A DNA stretch of 64,000 nt from Chitinophaga flava (GCF_003308995.1 NZ_QFFJ01000002.1:3038001-3102000); one strand, 5' to 3'. Shown: positions 40,954 through 52,100, numbered from the stretch's first letter. Translations and numbers: made by a program. The notes: a model not told the origin generated them from the letters alone.

Positions 40954-43900
40954 ATGATGATTAAATTTACCAAACAGTCTCTCAGACGAGGCAGCTGGCT
41001 TTTTATTTCCTTATGGCTGCTGGCGCTGACGGCACATGCGCAAACCGGCGGTACCATCACCGGTGTGGTCAAAAACGAAAAAGGTGAAGTGCTGCCCGGT
41101 GTAACCGTTGGCGTTACCAATGCAGATTCTTCTTTCCGTAAAGGCCAGGTAACAGACGGCCAGGGCGTATTCCTGATCACAGGCATCCCTGCAGGCGGCC
41201 CTTATGCCATTTCGTTTACCTCTATCGGTTATATCAAACAATACACGCGAAACCATCGCCTGGCAGCAGGAGAGAAGGTTTCCCTGCTTATCAGACTGAA
41301 AGAATCAGCCACAGAGCTGAACCAGCTGGTGGTGATCGGATACGGCACCCAGAAAAAAAGTGATGTATCTACCTCCATCACCACGGTAAACAACGACTTT
41401 ATCGGCAAACAATCCATCCTCCGTGCAGAGCAGGCCCTGCAGGGCAGCGCGCCGGGTGTGCTGGTGCTGAGCCCTTCCGGACAACCCGGTGAAAAACCGA
41501 TGATCCGTATCCGTGGTACCGGTACCAACAAAAATCCGGACCCGCTGTATATCGTGGATGGCTTCCCGGTAAATGACATCGAATACCTCAACCCCAATGA
41601 TATTGAACGGATGGATGTGCTGAAAGATGCCGCTTCTGCTTCCATCTACGGTGCCAGAGGCGCCAACGGTGTGGTGCTCATTACTACTAAAAGCGGTAAG
41701 AAAGGACCTGCAAAGGTTAGCTATGACGGTTATTACGGCATCCAGAACGCCTGGCGGAAAGTGCCGCTACTCAACGGTACCGAGTACGCTGAAATGATGA
41801 ACGAAGGGGCTAAAAATGCCAATCAGACAGCTCCCTTTGCTAATCCAGCCCAGTATGGAGAAGGCACCAACTGGCAAAATGCTACCTTCACCAAAAATGC
41901 GCCGGTTACGAGTCACAACGTGTCCGTCAGTGGTGGCAATGAAAACACCACCTATTTCACTTCCTTTTCCTACTTCGGCCAGCAGGGTATTGTAGGCGGC
42001 GACCGCTCACAGTTTGAGCGTTATACCATCCGCCTCAATGGTGACCAGAAAATAAAGGACTTTCTGCGTGTAGGCGTTAGCTTAAGTTATATGAACACCT
42101 CCAGCCGGGGTATCAACAGCAACGCCGACTACGGCGGTGTACTCAACAATGCCGTGAACCTCGATCCGCTGACACCGGTGTATGAAACAGATACAAACAG
42201 ACTCAAAAATCCGGTGCTGTATCCAGTAAACGCCATCCGCAACGGGAACCAGATATACGGTATCTCTTCCATCATCACCGATGGCCCTACCAATCCACTG
42301 GCTGCTATGCAGCTCGCCAACGGTAAAAACAAAAACGATAAGATCCTGGGAAATGCCTATGGAGAAGTAAATATCATGAACGGACTGAAATTCCGTTCAT
42401 CCCTGGGTATTGAAGTGAACAATTACAGCAGCAGCAGTTTTACACCGGAATACTATCTTAACAGTGCTTCTAAAACAGATGTAAGCCTTGTGGGCAAAGG
42501 TTTTTCCCGCCGATATACCTGGCAGGTGGAGAATGTGCTGTCCTATAACCGTTCCTTCGGCAAACACAATATTCAGGCGTTGTTAGGACATACTGCCCTG
42601 AAATCTACTTTTGAAAACCTGAATGGTTCCCGGCCGGACCTGATCACCAGCGATCCCAATATGGCCTACATAGATCTGGCTACCAACGAAACCCTGAATA
42701 AAGTGAATGGTGGTGCTGATGTAAGGGCGCTGCTGTCTTACTTCGGCAGGGTGGCCTACGACTACGATGGCAAATATCTGTTGTCTGCCACGCTGCGCCG
42801 TGATGGTTCTTCCCGTTTTGGACGCAACAATCCATTTGCTACCTTCCCTTCCGTATCTGGTGGATGGGTGTTGTCAAAAGAAAACTTCTATCAGTCCAAT
42901 ACTGTCACCTTCCTGAAGCTGCGTGCTTCCTGGGGTCAGAACGGTAATGAAAACATCGGCGACAACTCTTTCCCCTGGGCTGCCGGCATGGTTCTCGGTA
43001 ACGGCTATACGTTTATCAAACCTACCGGTGAAGAATATTACCTCAACGGTGTGGCTTCCGGCGCAGTACCCAATCCCAATCTCAAATGGGAAACATCCGA
43101 ACAAACCAATTTCGGTGTAGACGTAGAGCTGTGGAAAGGCAGGCTGGGCGTGACTGCAGACTACTATATTAAAAACACCATCGGCCTGCTGTTCAACCCA
43201 CCCATCACTGCTATTGTAGGAAATCCTTCCCCTTATGTCAACGGAGGCTCGGTGTCCAACAAAGGTGTGGAACTCGGCATTACCTATAAACAGCAAGTGA
43301 ACAAAGACCTGAGCTTCAACGTAACCGTTAACGGAGCATACAATAAAAATAATGTGACTGCGATCAATAATGCGGCGAAAGCGGTGGCTGGTACCGGCTA
43401 CATCGGCGCTGGTGCTGTTACCCGCATGGAAGTAGGTTATCCCATCGGTTATTTATGGGGATTCCGCACGGCCGGTATTTTCCAGAACCAGAAAGAAGTG
43501 GACAACTACGTTGGTCCTGATGGCAAAAAAGTACAACCCAGAGCGGTACCTGGTGACCTGAAGTTCGTTGACATCAATGGTGATGGTAAACTGGATAATA
43601 ATGACAAGACGATGATCGGCGATCCGAACCCGGACCTGACCGCTGGCCTCAACCTAAACCTGACGTATAAACGTTTTGATTTCAGCATGTTTGCCGTAGG
43701 CATGTTTGGCCATCAGCTGCTGAATGGGCTCTACCGCTATGATATCAAAATGGCCAATATGCCGCGCCAGTTCCTCGACAGATGGACGGAAGAAGGATCT
43801 GCTGCCAGATATCCCCGTTTCACCTTTGCCGACAACAATGGTAATCATAACAATGTGTCTGACGTATACATCGAAAATGCCAGCTTCGTCCGCATCAAAA

Positions 43901-44118
43901 ATATACAGGTTGGTTATACGCTGGCAGAAAACCTGGTGAAAAAAGCAAAGCTTAATAATCTGCGTGTATACGTTGCCGTAGATAATCCGTTTACCTTCAC
44001 CAGATATACTGGTTTTGATCCGGAGATCGGTGCCCGTGATGCCTTGAACCTCGGTGTGGACCACGGCGTATATCCGCAGGCCAGAGCATTCCGTGCAGGC
44101 GTAAATGTTAACTTATAA
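40954..44118 (+). CDS. SusC/RagA-family TonB-dependent transporter (locus 1)
   Basis: An outer-membrane importer of about 1054 residues. After a signal peptide (ending LTAHAQT) comes a carboxypeptidase-regulatory-like domain (GTITGVVKNEKGEVLPGVTVGV), the SusC signature VVIGYGTQKKSDVSTSI, the plug domain with IRIRGTGTNKNPDPLYIVDGFPV, and the barrel ending in the aromatic-rich FRAGVNVNL. No STN domain precedes the carboxypeptidase-like domain, although a sigma/FecR pair is upstream. The start is uncertain: an ATG pair at 40954 (MMIKFT) is the best signal-peptide start, an earlier ATG lies at 40915. The gene precedes susD by 14 bp. Confidence 0.95.
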   Translation: MMIKFTKQSLRRGSWLFISLWLLALTAHAQTGGTITGVVKNEKGEVLPGVTVGVTNADSSFRKGQVTDGQGVFLITGIPAGGPYAISFTSIGYIKQYTRNHRLAAGEKVSLLIRLKESATELNQLVVIGYGTQKKSDVSTSITTVNNDFIGKQSILRAEQALQGSAPGVLVLSPSGQPGEKPMIRIRGTGTNKNPDPLYIVDGFPVNDIEYLNPNDIERMDVLKDAASASIYGARGANGVVLITTKSGKKGPAKVSYDGYYGIQNAWRKVPLLNGTEYAEMMNEGAKNANQTAPFANPAQYGEGTNWQNATFTKNAPVTSHNVSVSGGNENTTYFTSFSYFGQQGIVGGDRSQFERYTIRLNGDQKIKDFLRVGVSLSYMNTSSRGINSNADYGGVLNNAVNLDPLTPVYETDTNRLKNPVLYPVNAIRNGNQIYGISSIITDGPTNPLAAMQLANGKNKNDKILGNAYGEVNIMNGLKFRSSLGIEVNNYSSSSFTPEYYLNSASKTDVSLVGKGFSRRYTWQVENVLSYNRSFGKHNIQALLGHTALKSTFENLNGSRPDLITSDPNMAYIDLATNETLNKVNGGADVRALLSYFGRVAYDYDGKYLLSATLRRDGSSRFGRNNPFATFPSVSGGWVLSKENFYQSNTVTFLKLRASWGQNGNENIGDNSFPWAAGMVLGNGYTFIKPTGEEYYLNGVASGAVPNPNLKWETSEQTNFGVDVELWKGRLGVTADYYIKNTIGLLFNPPITAIVGNPSPYVNGGSVSNKGVELGITYKQQVNKDLSFNVTVNGAYNKNNVTAINNAAKAVAGTGYIGAGAVTRMEVGYPIGYLWGFRTAGIFQNQKEVDNYVGPDGKKVQPRAVPGDLKFVDINGDGKLDNNDKTMIGDPNPDLTAGLNLNLTYKRFDFSMFAVGMFGHQLLNGLYRYDIKMANMPRQFLDRWTEEGSAARYPRFTFADNNGNHNNVSDVYIENASFVRIKNIQVGYTLAENLVKKAKLNNLRVYVAVDNPFTFTRYTGFDPEIGARDALNLGVDHGVYPQARAFRAGVNVNL

Positions 44119-44132
44119 TCCTTCTTACGAGT

Positions 44133-45698
44133 ATGAAAACAAGATTTCGTTATATAAAACACGTATGTATATCGTTGTTGCTGGCAGGTACCGGTTGTAC
44201 CAAATCCTTCCTGGAGCTGGATCCACCTTCACAGATTGTGGAGAGTAATTTTTTCCGTAATGAAAAAGAAGCCAATCAGGCCCTGGCTGGTGTATACCAT
44301 GTGCTGCAATGGGGCCAGTGGATGGGATTCCATCCCAGTCACTGCTGGAGCGAAGCCGCTTCTGATGACGCTTATTCCGGCGGTGGAACGCAGAGTGATG
44401 GAGTTGGTATCAAAGCGCTGGACCAGCTTCGTATCGTCACCATCGGAGACCAGACCTATCGTGGTTTATGGTCTATTTATTATGCCGGTATCGCCAGAGC
44501 AAACGTATATCTCGAAAAGATCGGGAAGGTAACCGCTTCTGATGATTTCAAGCGGGTAACAACTGCCGAAGCTAAATTCCTGCGCGCCTATTTTTATTTC
44601 GAACTGGTACGCTGGTACGAAAATGTGCCGCTGGTGACAGCGCCGCTGGTAGATGCCAATCAATACAACCAGCCACAGGCCAGCCCCGAAGCGGTATTCA
44701 ACCAGATCGCCAAAGACCTGGAAGAAGCGATGGCAGATCTCCCGAAAACCTCACAACGACAGGTAGGCGGTCATGTGACCCATTGGGGCGCCAAGGCGCT
44801 GATGGCCCGTGTATACCTGTTCTATAAAGGAGTGTATGAAAAAGATCTGCTGGCAGGTTCCAAAGTGATCAATAAAACAGTGGCGCGTGATTATCTCGAA
44901 GAGGTTATCAATAAAGGTGGTTTTAAGCTGGTCGATGACTTTGCCGGCATCTGGCGGAGAGCTGGCGAATTTGGTCCTGAATCAGTGTTCGAGATTGACT
45001 TCAGTGGTTTGATCACCGTGAGCAATGTGAATGATCAGCGCCTCGGACAGGGCAATTTCAGTGTACACATGTTTGCGCCGAGAGGTATTAACGATCCCGT
45101 ATATACGGCGGGATGGAGCTATGCTACCATCACACAGTCCCTCTATGAAGAATTTGAGGCCAATGATCCACGTCGGGACGAAACCATCCTGTATGGCCAT
45201 AACTTTGGCGCTATCGCCAAAAGCTGGCAGTATACCGGTTATTTCAACAAAAAATACAGTACCCATATCGAATATAAGGCCGGTGCCAACAGTGATGCCA
45301 ACTGGGGCAATAACTACCGCTCCATCCGTTATTCAGATGTATTGCTGATGGCGGCTGAGCTGTGGCTGGGAGATGATCAGGGCAAAGCTGATACTTATCT
45401 CAAAACAGTGAGAGATCGTGTGAAGATGCCAGCAGTACCTGCGACTACAGAAAGTATCCGCCACGAGCGCCGTGTAGAGCTGGCCGGAGAAGGTATCCGC
45501 TACTGGGACCTGCTGCGTTACGGTTTGCCATACGCTAAAAAAGCTATTGATGCTTCCAGCAAAAGAGGACCGGAATATGACGGTGATCAAAGCCGTTTTA
45601 ACATGGACTGGGACGTCACCAAGCGGGGAAGACTACCTATTCCGCAACAGGAAATGGATATTGCCAACGGAGTATTAAAACAGAACGCCGGTTACTAA
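44133..45698 (+). CDS. SusD/RagB-family surface lipoprotein (locus 1)
   Basis: A 521-residue lipoprotein with the lipobox LAGTGC and the SusD opening SFLELDPPSQIVESNFFRNEKEANQALAGVY. It has the TPR-containing fold and the C-terminal RHERRVELAGEGIRYWDLLRYG and RLPIPQQEMDIANGVLKQNAGY, all standard for SusD. It caps the SusC transporter and binds the substrate, probably a glycan or peptide that I cannot name. No glycoside hydrolase or protease gene is in the locus. Confidence 0.95.
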   Translation: MKTRFRYIKHVCISLLLAGTGCTKSFLELDPPSQIVESNFFRNEKEANQALAGVYHVLQWGQWMGFHPSHCWSEAASDDAYSGGGTQSDGVGIKALDQLRIVTIGDQTYRGLWSIYYAGIARANVYLEKIGKVTASDDFKRVTTAEAKFLRAYFYFELVRWYENVPLVTAPLVDANQYNQPQASPEAVFNQIAKDLEEAMADLPKTSQRQVGGHVTHWGAKALMARVYLFYKGVYEKDLLAGSKVINKTVARDYLEEVINKGGFKLVDDFAGIWRRAGEFGPESVFEIDFSGLITVSNVNDQRLGQGNFSVHMFAPRGINDPVYTAGWSYATITQSLYEEFEANDPRRDETILYGHNFGAIAKSWQYTGYFNKKYSTHIEYKAGANSDANWGNNYRSIRYSDVLLMAAELWLGDDQGKADTYLKTVRDRVKMPAVPATTESIRHERRVELAGEGIRYWDLLRYGLPYAKKAIDASSKRGPEYDGDQSRFNMDWDVTKRGRLPIPQQEMDIANGVLKQNAGY

Positions 45699-45720
45699 AC
45701 AGCCAGGTGTTGGATTGGAT

Positions 45721-45751
45721 AAGCCATCAGCTTTCTGCTGGTGGCTTTTTT
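45721..45751 (+). terminator. Terminator after susD (locus 1)
   Basis: The 11-base arms AAGCCATCAGC and GCTGGTGGCTT pair with one wobble around the loop TTTCT, then TTTT. It separates the SusCD locus from the methyltransferase gene. Confidence 0.8.
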
Positions 45752-45778
45752 GTATCTTGTTGACAAATAACAGGTCTC

Positions 45779-46426
45779 ATGGAAGAACATTTTCAGCCAA
45801 ACAAAACAGCGATGGCCGTTGGGGTATTTGATAAAAATGCCCGCACGTACCAGGATAAATTTATGGACATACAGTTGTACCATGATACGCTGGATCTGTT
45901 CTGCCAGCGCATATCCCGGCAGCAGGCAAACATACTGGAGATTGGTTGTGGCCCCGGTAATGTGACCCGTTATCTGTTACAGCAGCGGCCCGACTTTCGT
46001 ATACTGGCCACCGACCTGGCTCCCAATATGCTGGCACTTGCCCGGGAAAACAATCCCGGCGCCACTTTCCAACTGATGGATGGGAGAGAAGTACGTTCAC
46101 TGGAGCAACCGTTTGATGGCATTGTAGCCGGTTTTTTGTTGCCCTATCTTTCCCGTGAAGAAACAACCACGCTGATCAGCGATGCGGCTGCCACCCTGAA
46201 TCCCGGTGGTGTACTGTATCTCAGCACTATGGAAGATGATTATGCCCGTTCCGGAATCAGGACTTCCAGTTCCGGTGATCAGTTGTATCAATATTTCCAC
46301 GAAGCAGACTACCTGCTGAAAGCCTTTGCTGAAAATGGTTTGCAGCTAATCGATCTGCAACGTAAAATGTATCCCGCCCATGATGGCAGCACCGTGACAG
46401 ACCTGATACTGCTGGCAGGTAAATAA
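45779..46426 (+). CDS. Class I SAM-dependent methyltransferase
   Basis: A 215-residue Rossmann-fold methyltransferase with motif I NILEIGCGPGNVTRYLL and the adjacent Asp of motif II in ILATDLAPNMLALAREN, then the acceptor-side GIVAGFLLPYLS and NPGGVLYLS of the Methyltransf_25/11 group. The N-terminal helix (TYQDKFMDIQLYHDTLDLFCQRI) is a typical cap. The target is unknown. It lies between the two convergent SusCD loci with its own promoter region (TATCTTG near 45752). Confidence 0.9.
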   Translation: MEEHFQPNKTAMAVGVFDKNARTYQDKFMDIQLYHDTLDLFCQRISRQQANILEIGCGPGNVTRYLLQQRPDFRILATDLAPNMLALARENNPGATFQLMDGREVRSLEQPFDGIVAGFLLPYLSREETTTLISDAAATLNPGGVLYLSTMEDDYARSGIRTSSSGDQLYQYFHEADYLLKAFAENGLQLIDLQRKMYPAHDGSTVTDLILLAGK

Positions 46427-46494
46427 ACCGTCCCTTAATTTTTTCCTCGCTGACGCTCCTGATGAGCAGAGATCTGTGTGTAAATTAAAATCAG

Positions 46495-46524
46495 CAACCT
46501 TCAGGTCCGCAGCCCTGAAGGTTG
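46495..46524. repeat. Perfect 11-bp hairpin in the convergent gap
   Basis: CAACCTTCAGG and CCTGAAGGTTG are perfect complements around an 8-base loop. They lie between the methyltransferase and the DUF3823 gene, which end towards each other. There is no T-run, so this may be a weak bidirectional terminator or an intergenic repeat. Confidence 0.55.
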
Positions 46525-46607
46525 AACTGAATAATAATACAGCGAAGTGCGTAGGATGATAGGACACTCCCGCCCTGTTTTATTTTAGCATTGGGGTAGG
46601 GATAGGT

Positions 46608-47315
46608 TTATTTTGATGTTGTTATTTTGATCACTGGCGTATAGTTATAATATCCTGCCGGATTGTCTGCTCCGCTGATGCGGGCCGCAGCCCGGATATA
46701 ATAGACTGTATTGGCTTTTAGCCCCGTAAATACTTTCTCGTACGTAGTCGCCTCAATTGTTTCATCCGGGACATTCTGCACGTCCTGCATATCATTGAAC
46801 GTATAACTATTTACATCGATCCCTTCTGTAGTACCAATGATAGTGGCCACCCTGGCTATTTTTTGTGTGTTATTGTTGTGTTTTACATTGTATTTGACTG
46901 TTACGCTGCCGCTGTTGATATTGCTGGTTGTTGCTGTTACCTTCAGGAACGGTGTTACCGGGATATCACGTTGTGTGTTGCCATTGATATCGATGGTGAT
47001 GGTGTCTTTGTAGTAAAACGGACCTTCGGCCACCACTCGGTATTTTCCGGTGAAGAGCAGATTGTTGGCATAAGAGCCATCGTGATGTACGGCAGTATTG
47101 ATCGGATTAGGGTTGTTGCTGCTGTATCCTATCTGGTAATACCGGATCACGGCGCCGTTGAATGGTTGCACGGGCACCGGCTCATTGGTTTGGGTATCTG
47201 TTAACCTACCCTGCAGACTTGCATCCGGAGCGGGGTAGTTGTCTTTTTTACAACCGGAAAGCAGGGTACTGCCGAGTAGCAGTGCCATGCAGGTATGGAG
47301 CATATATTGTTTCAT
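46608..47315 (-). CDS. DUF3823-type SusD-linked lipoprotein
   Basis: A 235-residue lipoprotein: lipobox TLLSGC with Cys22, then KKDNYPAPDASLQGRLTDTQTNEPVPVQ, which is the DUF3823 start. It has two beta-sandwich parts (about 38-125 and 130-235), the second fibronectin-like (TVYYIRAAARIS). Proteins of this type sit on the cell surface next to SusD and are thought to help bind the substrate. It follows SusD of locus 2 by 21 bp in the same transcript. Confidence 0.88.
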   Translation of the reverse strand: MKQYMLHTCMALLLGSTLLSGCKKDNYPAPDASLQGRLTDTQTNEPVPVQPFNGAVIRYYQIGYSSNNPNPINTAVHHDGSYANNLLFTGKYRVVAEGPFYYKDTITIDINGNTQRDIPVTPFLKVTATTSNINSGSVTVKYNVKHNNNTQKIARVATIIGTTEGIDVNSYTFNDMQDVQNVPDETIEATTYEKVFTGLKANTVYYIRAAARISGADNPAGYYNYTPVIKITTSK

Positions 47316-47336
47316 GAATGATCTTTTTGTTGTTGA

Positions 47337-49130
47337 TTAGAAGCCCGGGTTTTGTGCCAGATTACTGTTTTTGTCGATCTCGCCTGTGGGTATACGCTGA
47401 TAATACATTCTGGAGAGGAAGGTGCGGGTGTTTTTAGGGGCAGGCACTATCCCAAAAGTGTATTTCATCTGTGCCGGCGCTTTTCCGTTTTCCCACATCA
47501 GCCAGGGGTAGAGCGCATGGAACTGCGTGTTGTTTAATACGTCGGTGGCTATACGCCAGCGGCATATGTCCCACCATCTGTGGTTTTCGAAGGCCAGTTC
47601 TACCTGACGCTCATGTCTTACCTGATCACGGGTGACAGCACCCAGTGTTTTGATGCCGGCACGGTCGCGTATCTGATTGATAGCGGCGAGGGCGTCGGCA
47701 GTCTTACCCAGTTCGATGGCGGCTTCAGCGTAGTTAAGCAATACTTCTGCATATCGGAATACGATCCAGGGTGTGCTGGAACGGTTGTCAGCGAGCCGGT
47801 TGACAGGGTCCATATATTTTTTGAGGTAGAATCCTGTTTTGGTGGGATCTCCGCTCAGCAGCGGCCCGTCTTTGCCTACTCTCGGGATGCTGTTGGCACC
47901 GCTGCCATAGGTATCTGTGAGGTTGGCAGCGGTGTATTGGATACCGTTGTCGATCACCCCTCTTCTCAGCTCTACGATACCGCCCTGCCAGGGAGCAAAC
48001 GGATACAGGATACTGGCGAGGAAACGGGGGTCTTTGTCTTTGAACAGGTCCGCCGGGTTGTTGTATACGATGGGGTTGCCACCATCGTCCTGTACACGCA
48101 GTTTGCCGGGTGTGCCGTCTGTATATTCAAAGGCTTCCACCAGTTCCAGGGTTGGGTTGGTAGCGCAGCCATAGTCTATTTTAAAGCTCTGCGGCGCATT
48201 GTAAAAATCAAAGCCATGGGCCAGGTCTGGCGACTGATAGGTTTTTACAAAGATGACTTCCTTGTTTTTATCGAGGTCGGCGCCGGTTATAAACAGCTGC
48301 TGAAAGTTGGTGGTTTTGTCGCTGTAGCCGTTGAACAGCTGAAATTTACCGCTGCTGATGATTTTCCCGGCTGCATCGTAGGCTTTCTGCCAATAGCCGT
48401 CAGCGTTAGCTGCTATGCCTACTGCACCGCCCAGCTGAACGGTCCCATATTTCGCAATGGAAGCGGCATACAACATGGCTCTGCTTTTCAGGGCCAGGGC
48501 GGCGTAACGGGTGGCACGGTAACGTTCCTCTGTGTTATAGGATTCGGGTAACTGGTCAACAATAGCATCCAGTTCAGATGCAATGAAGTCGTATACTTCC
48601 TGTTCCTTGTTGCGCGGCACTTTCAGCTCGTCCAGATTACCACTGAATTTCTGCACTTTGGTGATCAGCGGTATCCCACCATAACGTTTCACCAGGGAGA
48701 AGTAATAAAAAGCCCTTACAAACCGGGCTTCTGCGAGGAAGCGGGCTTTCTGTTCCTCACTGATACTTCTGGCTTCCGGTATTTTTTCAATGAAGTCATT
48801 GACATTCCTTACATAGTCATATTTCCACCAGCCAAACATTTCATCACCCAGAATAGGGTCCAGTGTGGCGCCCCAGCTGTAGGAGCGTACAGCTTCGTCT
48901 GTAGCCTGGCTGGGAAAGGCGGCCTGATTACCTTCTACGGTGTAATCGAAGGCTTCAGTTTGCATGTTGTTATACAAGGCTGCAGTAAGAGCCTGTATGC
49001 CCGAAAGAGAGCCATAGGCGGCATCATCGGAGATGATGTCCTGTGCTTTTCTTTCCAGGAAGTCTTTGTTGCAGGAAGCTGATAGTGTCAGCAGCAGCGC
49101 AAAGGATATATGTTTATATACTTTTCTCAT
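47337..49130 (-). CDS. SusD/RagB-family surface lipoprotein (locus 2)
   Basis: A 597-residue lipoprotein with the lipobox LSASC, the opening KDFLERKAQDIISDDAAYGSLSGIQALTAALYN, and the C-terminal VRHERQVELAFENHRWWDICRWR and YYQRIPTGEIDKNSNLAQNPGF, all SusD hallmarks. It is longer than the locus 1 protein. It probably caps the SusC protein encoded 29 bp upstream on the same strand. The substrate is unknown. Confidence 0.95.
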   Translation of the reverse strand: MRKVYKHISFALLLTLSASCNKDFLERKAQDIISDDAAYGSLSGIQALTAALYNNMQTEAFDYTVEGNQAAFPSQATDEAVRSYSWGATLDPILGDEMFGWWKYDYVRNVNDFIEKIPEARSISEEQKARFLAEARFVRAFYYFSLVKRYGGIPLITKVQKFSGNLDELKVPRNKEQEVYDFIASELDAIVDQLPESYNTEERYRATRYAALALKSRAMLYAASIAKYGTVQLGGAVGIAANADGYWQKAYDAAGKIISSGKFQLFNGYSDKTTNFQQLFITGADLDKNKEVIFVKTYQSPDLAHGFDFYNAPQSFKIDYGCATNPTLELVEAFEYTDGTPGKLRVQDDGGNPIVYNNPADLFKDKDPRFLASILYPFAPWQGGIVELRRGVIDNGIQYTAANLTDTYGSGANSIPRVGKDGPLLSGDPTKTGFYLKKYMDPVNRLADNRSSTPWIVFRYAEVLLNYAEAAIELGKTADALAAINQIRDRAGIKTLGAVTRDQVRHERQVELAFENHRWWDICRWRIATDVLNNTQFHALYPWLMWENGKAPAQMKYTFGIVPAPKNTRTFLSRMYYQRIPTGEIDKNSNLAQNPGF

Positions 49131-49159
49131 GATGTTAGGTTGAATGAATCAATAGATGA

Positions 49160-52100
49160 TCAGAATTGCAGGTTGAGGCCCAGTGTCAGCACTCTTTGCT
49201 GCGGATAGTATTTACCGTTGCCGGCAGCGTTGGTGCCATCGTTGGTAGGCATTTCCGGATCTATGAATTTCAGGTTGTCGAAGGTGAACAGGTTTTGGCC
49301 GGAGAAGTAGAATCGCAGTTGCTCTATGCCTACGCCGCTGAGGATAGACTTAGGCAATGCATACCCAAATTCCAGCGTTTTCAGGCGGAGATAGGAGGCA
49401 TCTTTCAGCCAGAAGGAAGACACACCTTTGTTGTTGTCGAGGCCATTGGCGATGGTGGAAGGATATTTGCCCGGCACCCATTCGCTTTGCGGATCATAGA
49501 TGTCTTTACGATGCCAGCGGTCTGTGAAGAAAGCATAGGCATTGCTGCCGTTGCTGAACGGATCTCTCATGGCGCCATCTATGAGTACGCTGTAGTTGGC
49601 TGCACCCTGGAACAGCATCGTGAGGCTGAATCCTTTCCAGGAGGCGGAAAGATTGAGGCCGTAGTATAATTCAGGGTTGTTACCCCTTCCGATAACAGTG
49701 CGGTCGTTGCCATCGATGATGCCGTCGCCGTTCAGGTCTTCGTATTTGATATCGCCTGGTTTGATTGTGGTGTTGCCCTTTCTGTCCTGGATAGCCCAGC
49801 TAGCAATTTCTTCCTGGCTCTGGAACTGGCCTGCAGCCTTGTATCCCCAGATCATGTTGGTCCATCTCTCGGAGGTATTGTCTCTCCAGTTGGACAACGC
49901 GTTGGTGGAGCTGGCACGTTCTACATATATATTTTTGGTGCGGGTCCAGGTGATGTTGGGGGAAACATTGAGCAGGATGTTACCGATTTTTTTGTTGTAG
50001 CCCAACACCAGTTCAAAGCCCTGTGTACGGTCGCTGTTAAGGTTTTCTTCCGGTAAGGTGGCACCGTAAGTGCCAGGCAGGGAGAGTGATCTTTGGGCGA
50101 ACAGGCCGGTCCTTTTACGGGAGAAATAGTCCAGCTCAATGGTGAACATATTTTGGAGGAAGCCGGCTTCAAAGCCGATATTGGCTGTGGTGGCGTTAAA
50201 CCAGGTAATCATCGGATTGGGGATACCGGATGGGTTGAGGCCACTCACGATATTTTTACCGAAGATATAACCACCGCTGGGATATTTGTAACCCGTGAGA
50301 TACTGGAAAGGCGGTGTGGTACCGTCATCTCCCATCTGGCCCCAGGAACCTCTGATTTTAAGGTTATTGACGGTGCGGGCAATATTCCGGAAGAAGGCTT
50401 CATCACTCAGTCTCCAGCCGGCGGATACAGTAGGGAAGAAACCCCATCTGTGCTCAGGTGCCAGCTTGTAGGAGCCGTCGTAGCGGAAGCCCAGCTCCAG
50501 CAGGTAGCGGTCTTTGTAGTCGTAGTTGACCCTGCCCACATAGCCCATGTAAGCGGCTTCGCTGGCTTTACCGTTGTTTTTTTGGTTGGTGCTGGCACCC
50601 GCAAATAGCTGGTCCAGTGCATCCAGTGCAAACTCACGATAGGCACTGAATTCATTTTTGGTGGTCTGGTTCTGTTCAAACAACAGCAGGCCTTTGACGT
50701 GATGATCACGGGCGAAGGTTCTGGTATAGTTGAGAGACAGTTGTAGCAGGCTGTTGTCTTCCTGTTGCTGGTCCTGCGACAGATTGGAAGGAGAATTGCC
50801 TAGATAACCCGGCTCATATTTTTTCGTAGCGGCGTTATAGTTATACAGGTTAAACTGTTTTACCCATTTTTTATTGTTGGCTGTACCTGACTGGTAGGAG
50901 TAGAGTGCTTTGGCGCTCAGCCCGTCCACAAACGGTATGTCGTAGGTAAGGGCTGCAATGCCGCTGAGGTAGCGGAATTTCTGAGCGGAATATCCTGAAT
51001 AGTCACTGTTCATAGATGCCAGTACGTTCTGGCTGAAATTGGTCACTGCGTAATAGTCGGGGTTGTTGTTGGCGTACAGCGAGTAGGTAGGGTAGGCGCG
51101 TTGTACCTGGTCCATCAGCGTAACGGCTTCGGCGGCCGGATAGTGGCGGTTTTCGAGGCGGCCGCCCAGGTTGAGCTCTGCGGTGAGGCGTTTGCTGATT
51201 TTGGTGCTGATGTTACTGCGGAAGTTGTAGCGGTTGAAACGGGTGTCGCCGCTTTTCCACATCCCTTCCTGGTTGAGATAACCGAGGGAGAAGAAGTAGC
51301 GGGTAGCTTCCGTGCCACCATTGACATTGAGGTTGTGATATTGTTGTGGTGTGTTTTTACGAATGGCAGCCTTGTACCAGTCGGTGCTTTCAAAGCCGGG
51401 CTTGCCTTCGCGGTATTGCTGTACTTTGTCGGCGCCATATACCGGTGCCAGGCCCTGGTTGATCTGCGATTCGTCTGTCAGTTCTGCAAATTCAGCGGCA
51501 TTGACATAACGGGGATAGCGGGTATTGCTTTGCAGGCCTGCATAGGTACTGTAGGTGATTTTAGGTCTGGATAGATTTCCTCTTTTGGTAGTCACCAGTA
51601 CTACGCCGTTGGCGGCTTTGATACCGTATACTGCGGCAGCGGCATCTTTCAGGATAGAGATGCTTTCTATCTCTGAAGGGTCCAGCTGTTCGAAGCTGGA
51701 GGGTACACCGTCTACAATAACGAGTGCATCGCCGAATCCTCTGATATCGATACGGGCGCCATCTTTGCCGGGTTCGCCGCTGTTCTGGATAGCACGGATG
51801 CCAGGCAGTCTGCCAGCGAGGGAGTTGCAGATATTGGTGACCGGTGATTTAGCGATCTCCTGACCTTTTACGGAGGCAACAGAACCGGTGATATTCACTT
51901 TTTTCTGAGTGCCGTAACCTACCACCACTATCTGGTTCAGGTCACTGATGGCGGCCACCAGGGAGATATTGATAACGGTCTGTTGTCCTACAGTGATCTC
52001 CCGGGGCGTATATCCTACGAGGGAGAACACCAGTACATCGGTTTCACGGACATCCAGTTTGAAGCTGCCCTGTTCATCAGTGTGTGTGCCTTTTTGGGTG

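Noticed and set aside
47352..51863. Long plus-strand open frames opposite the locus 2 SusC and SusD genes, including one of 323 residues
   Set aside because: They lie fully within well-recognised SusC/SusD coding sequence on the other strand and show no motif of their own.
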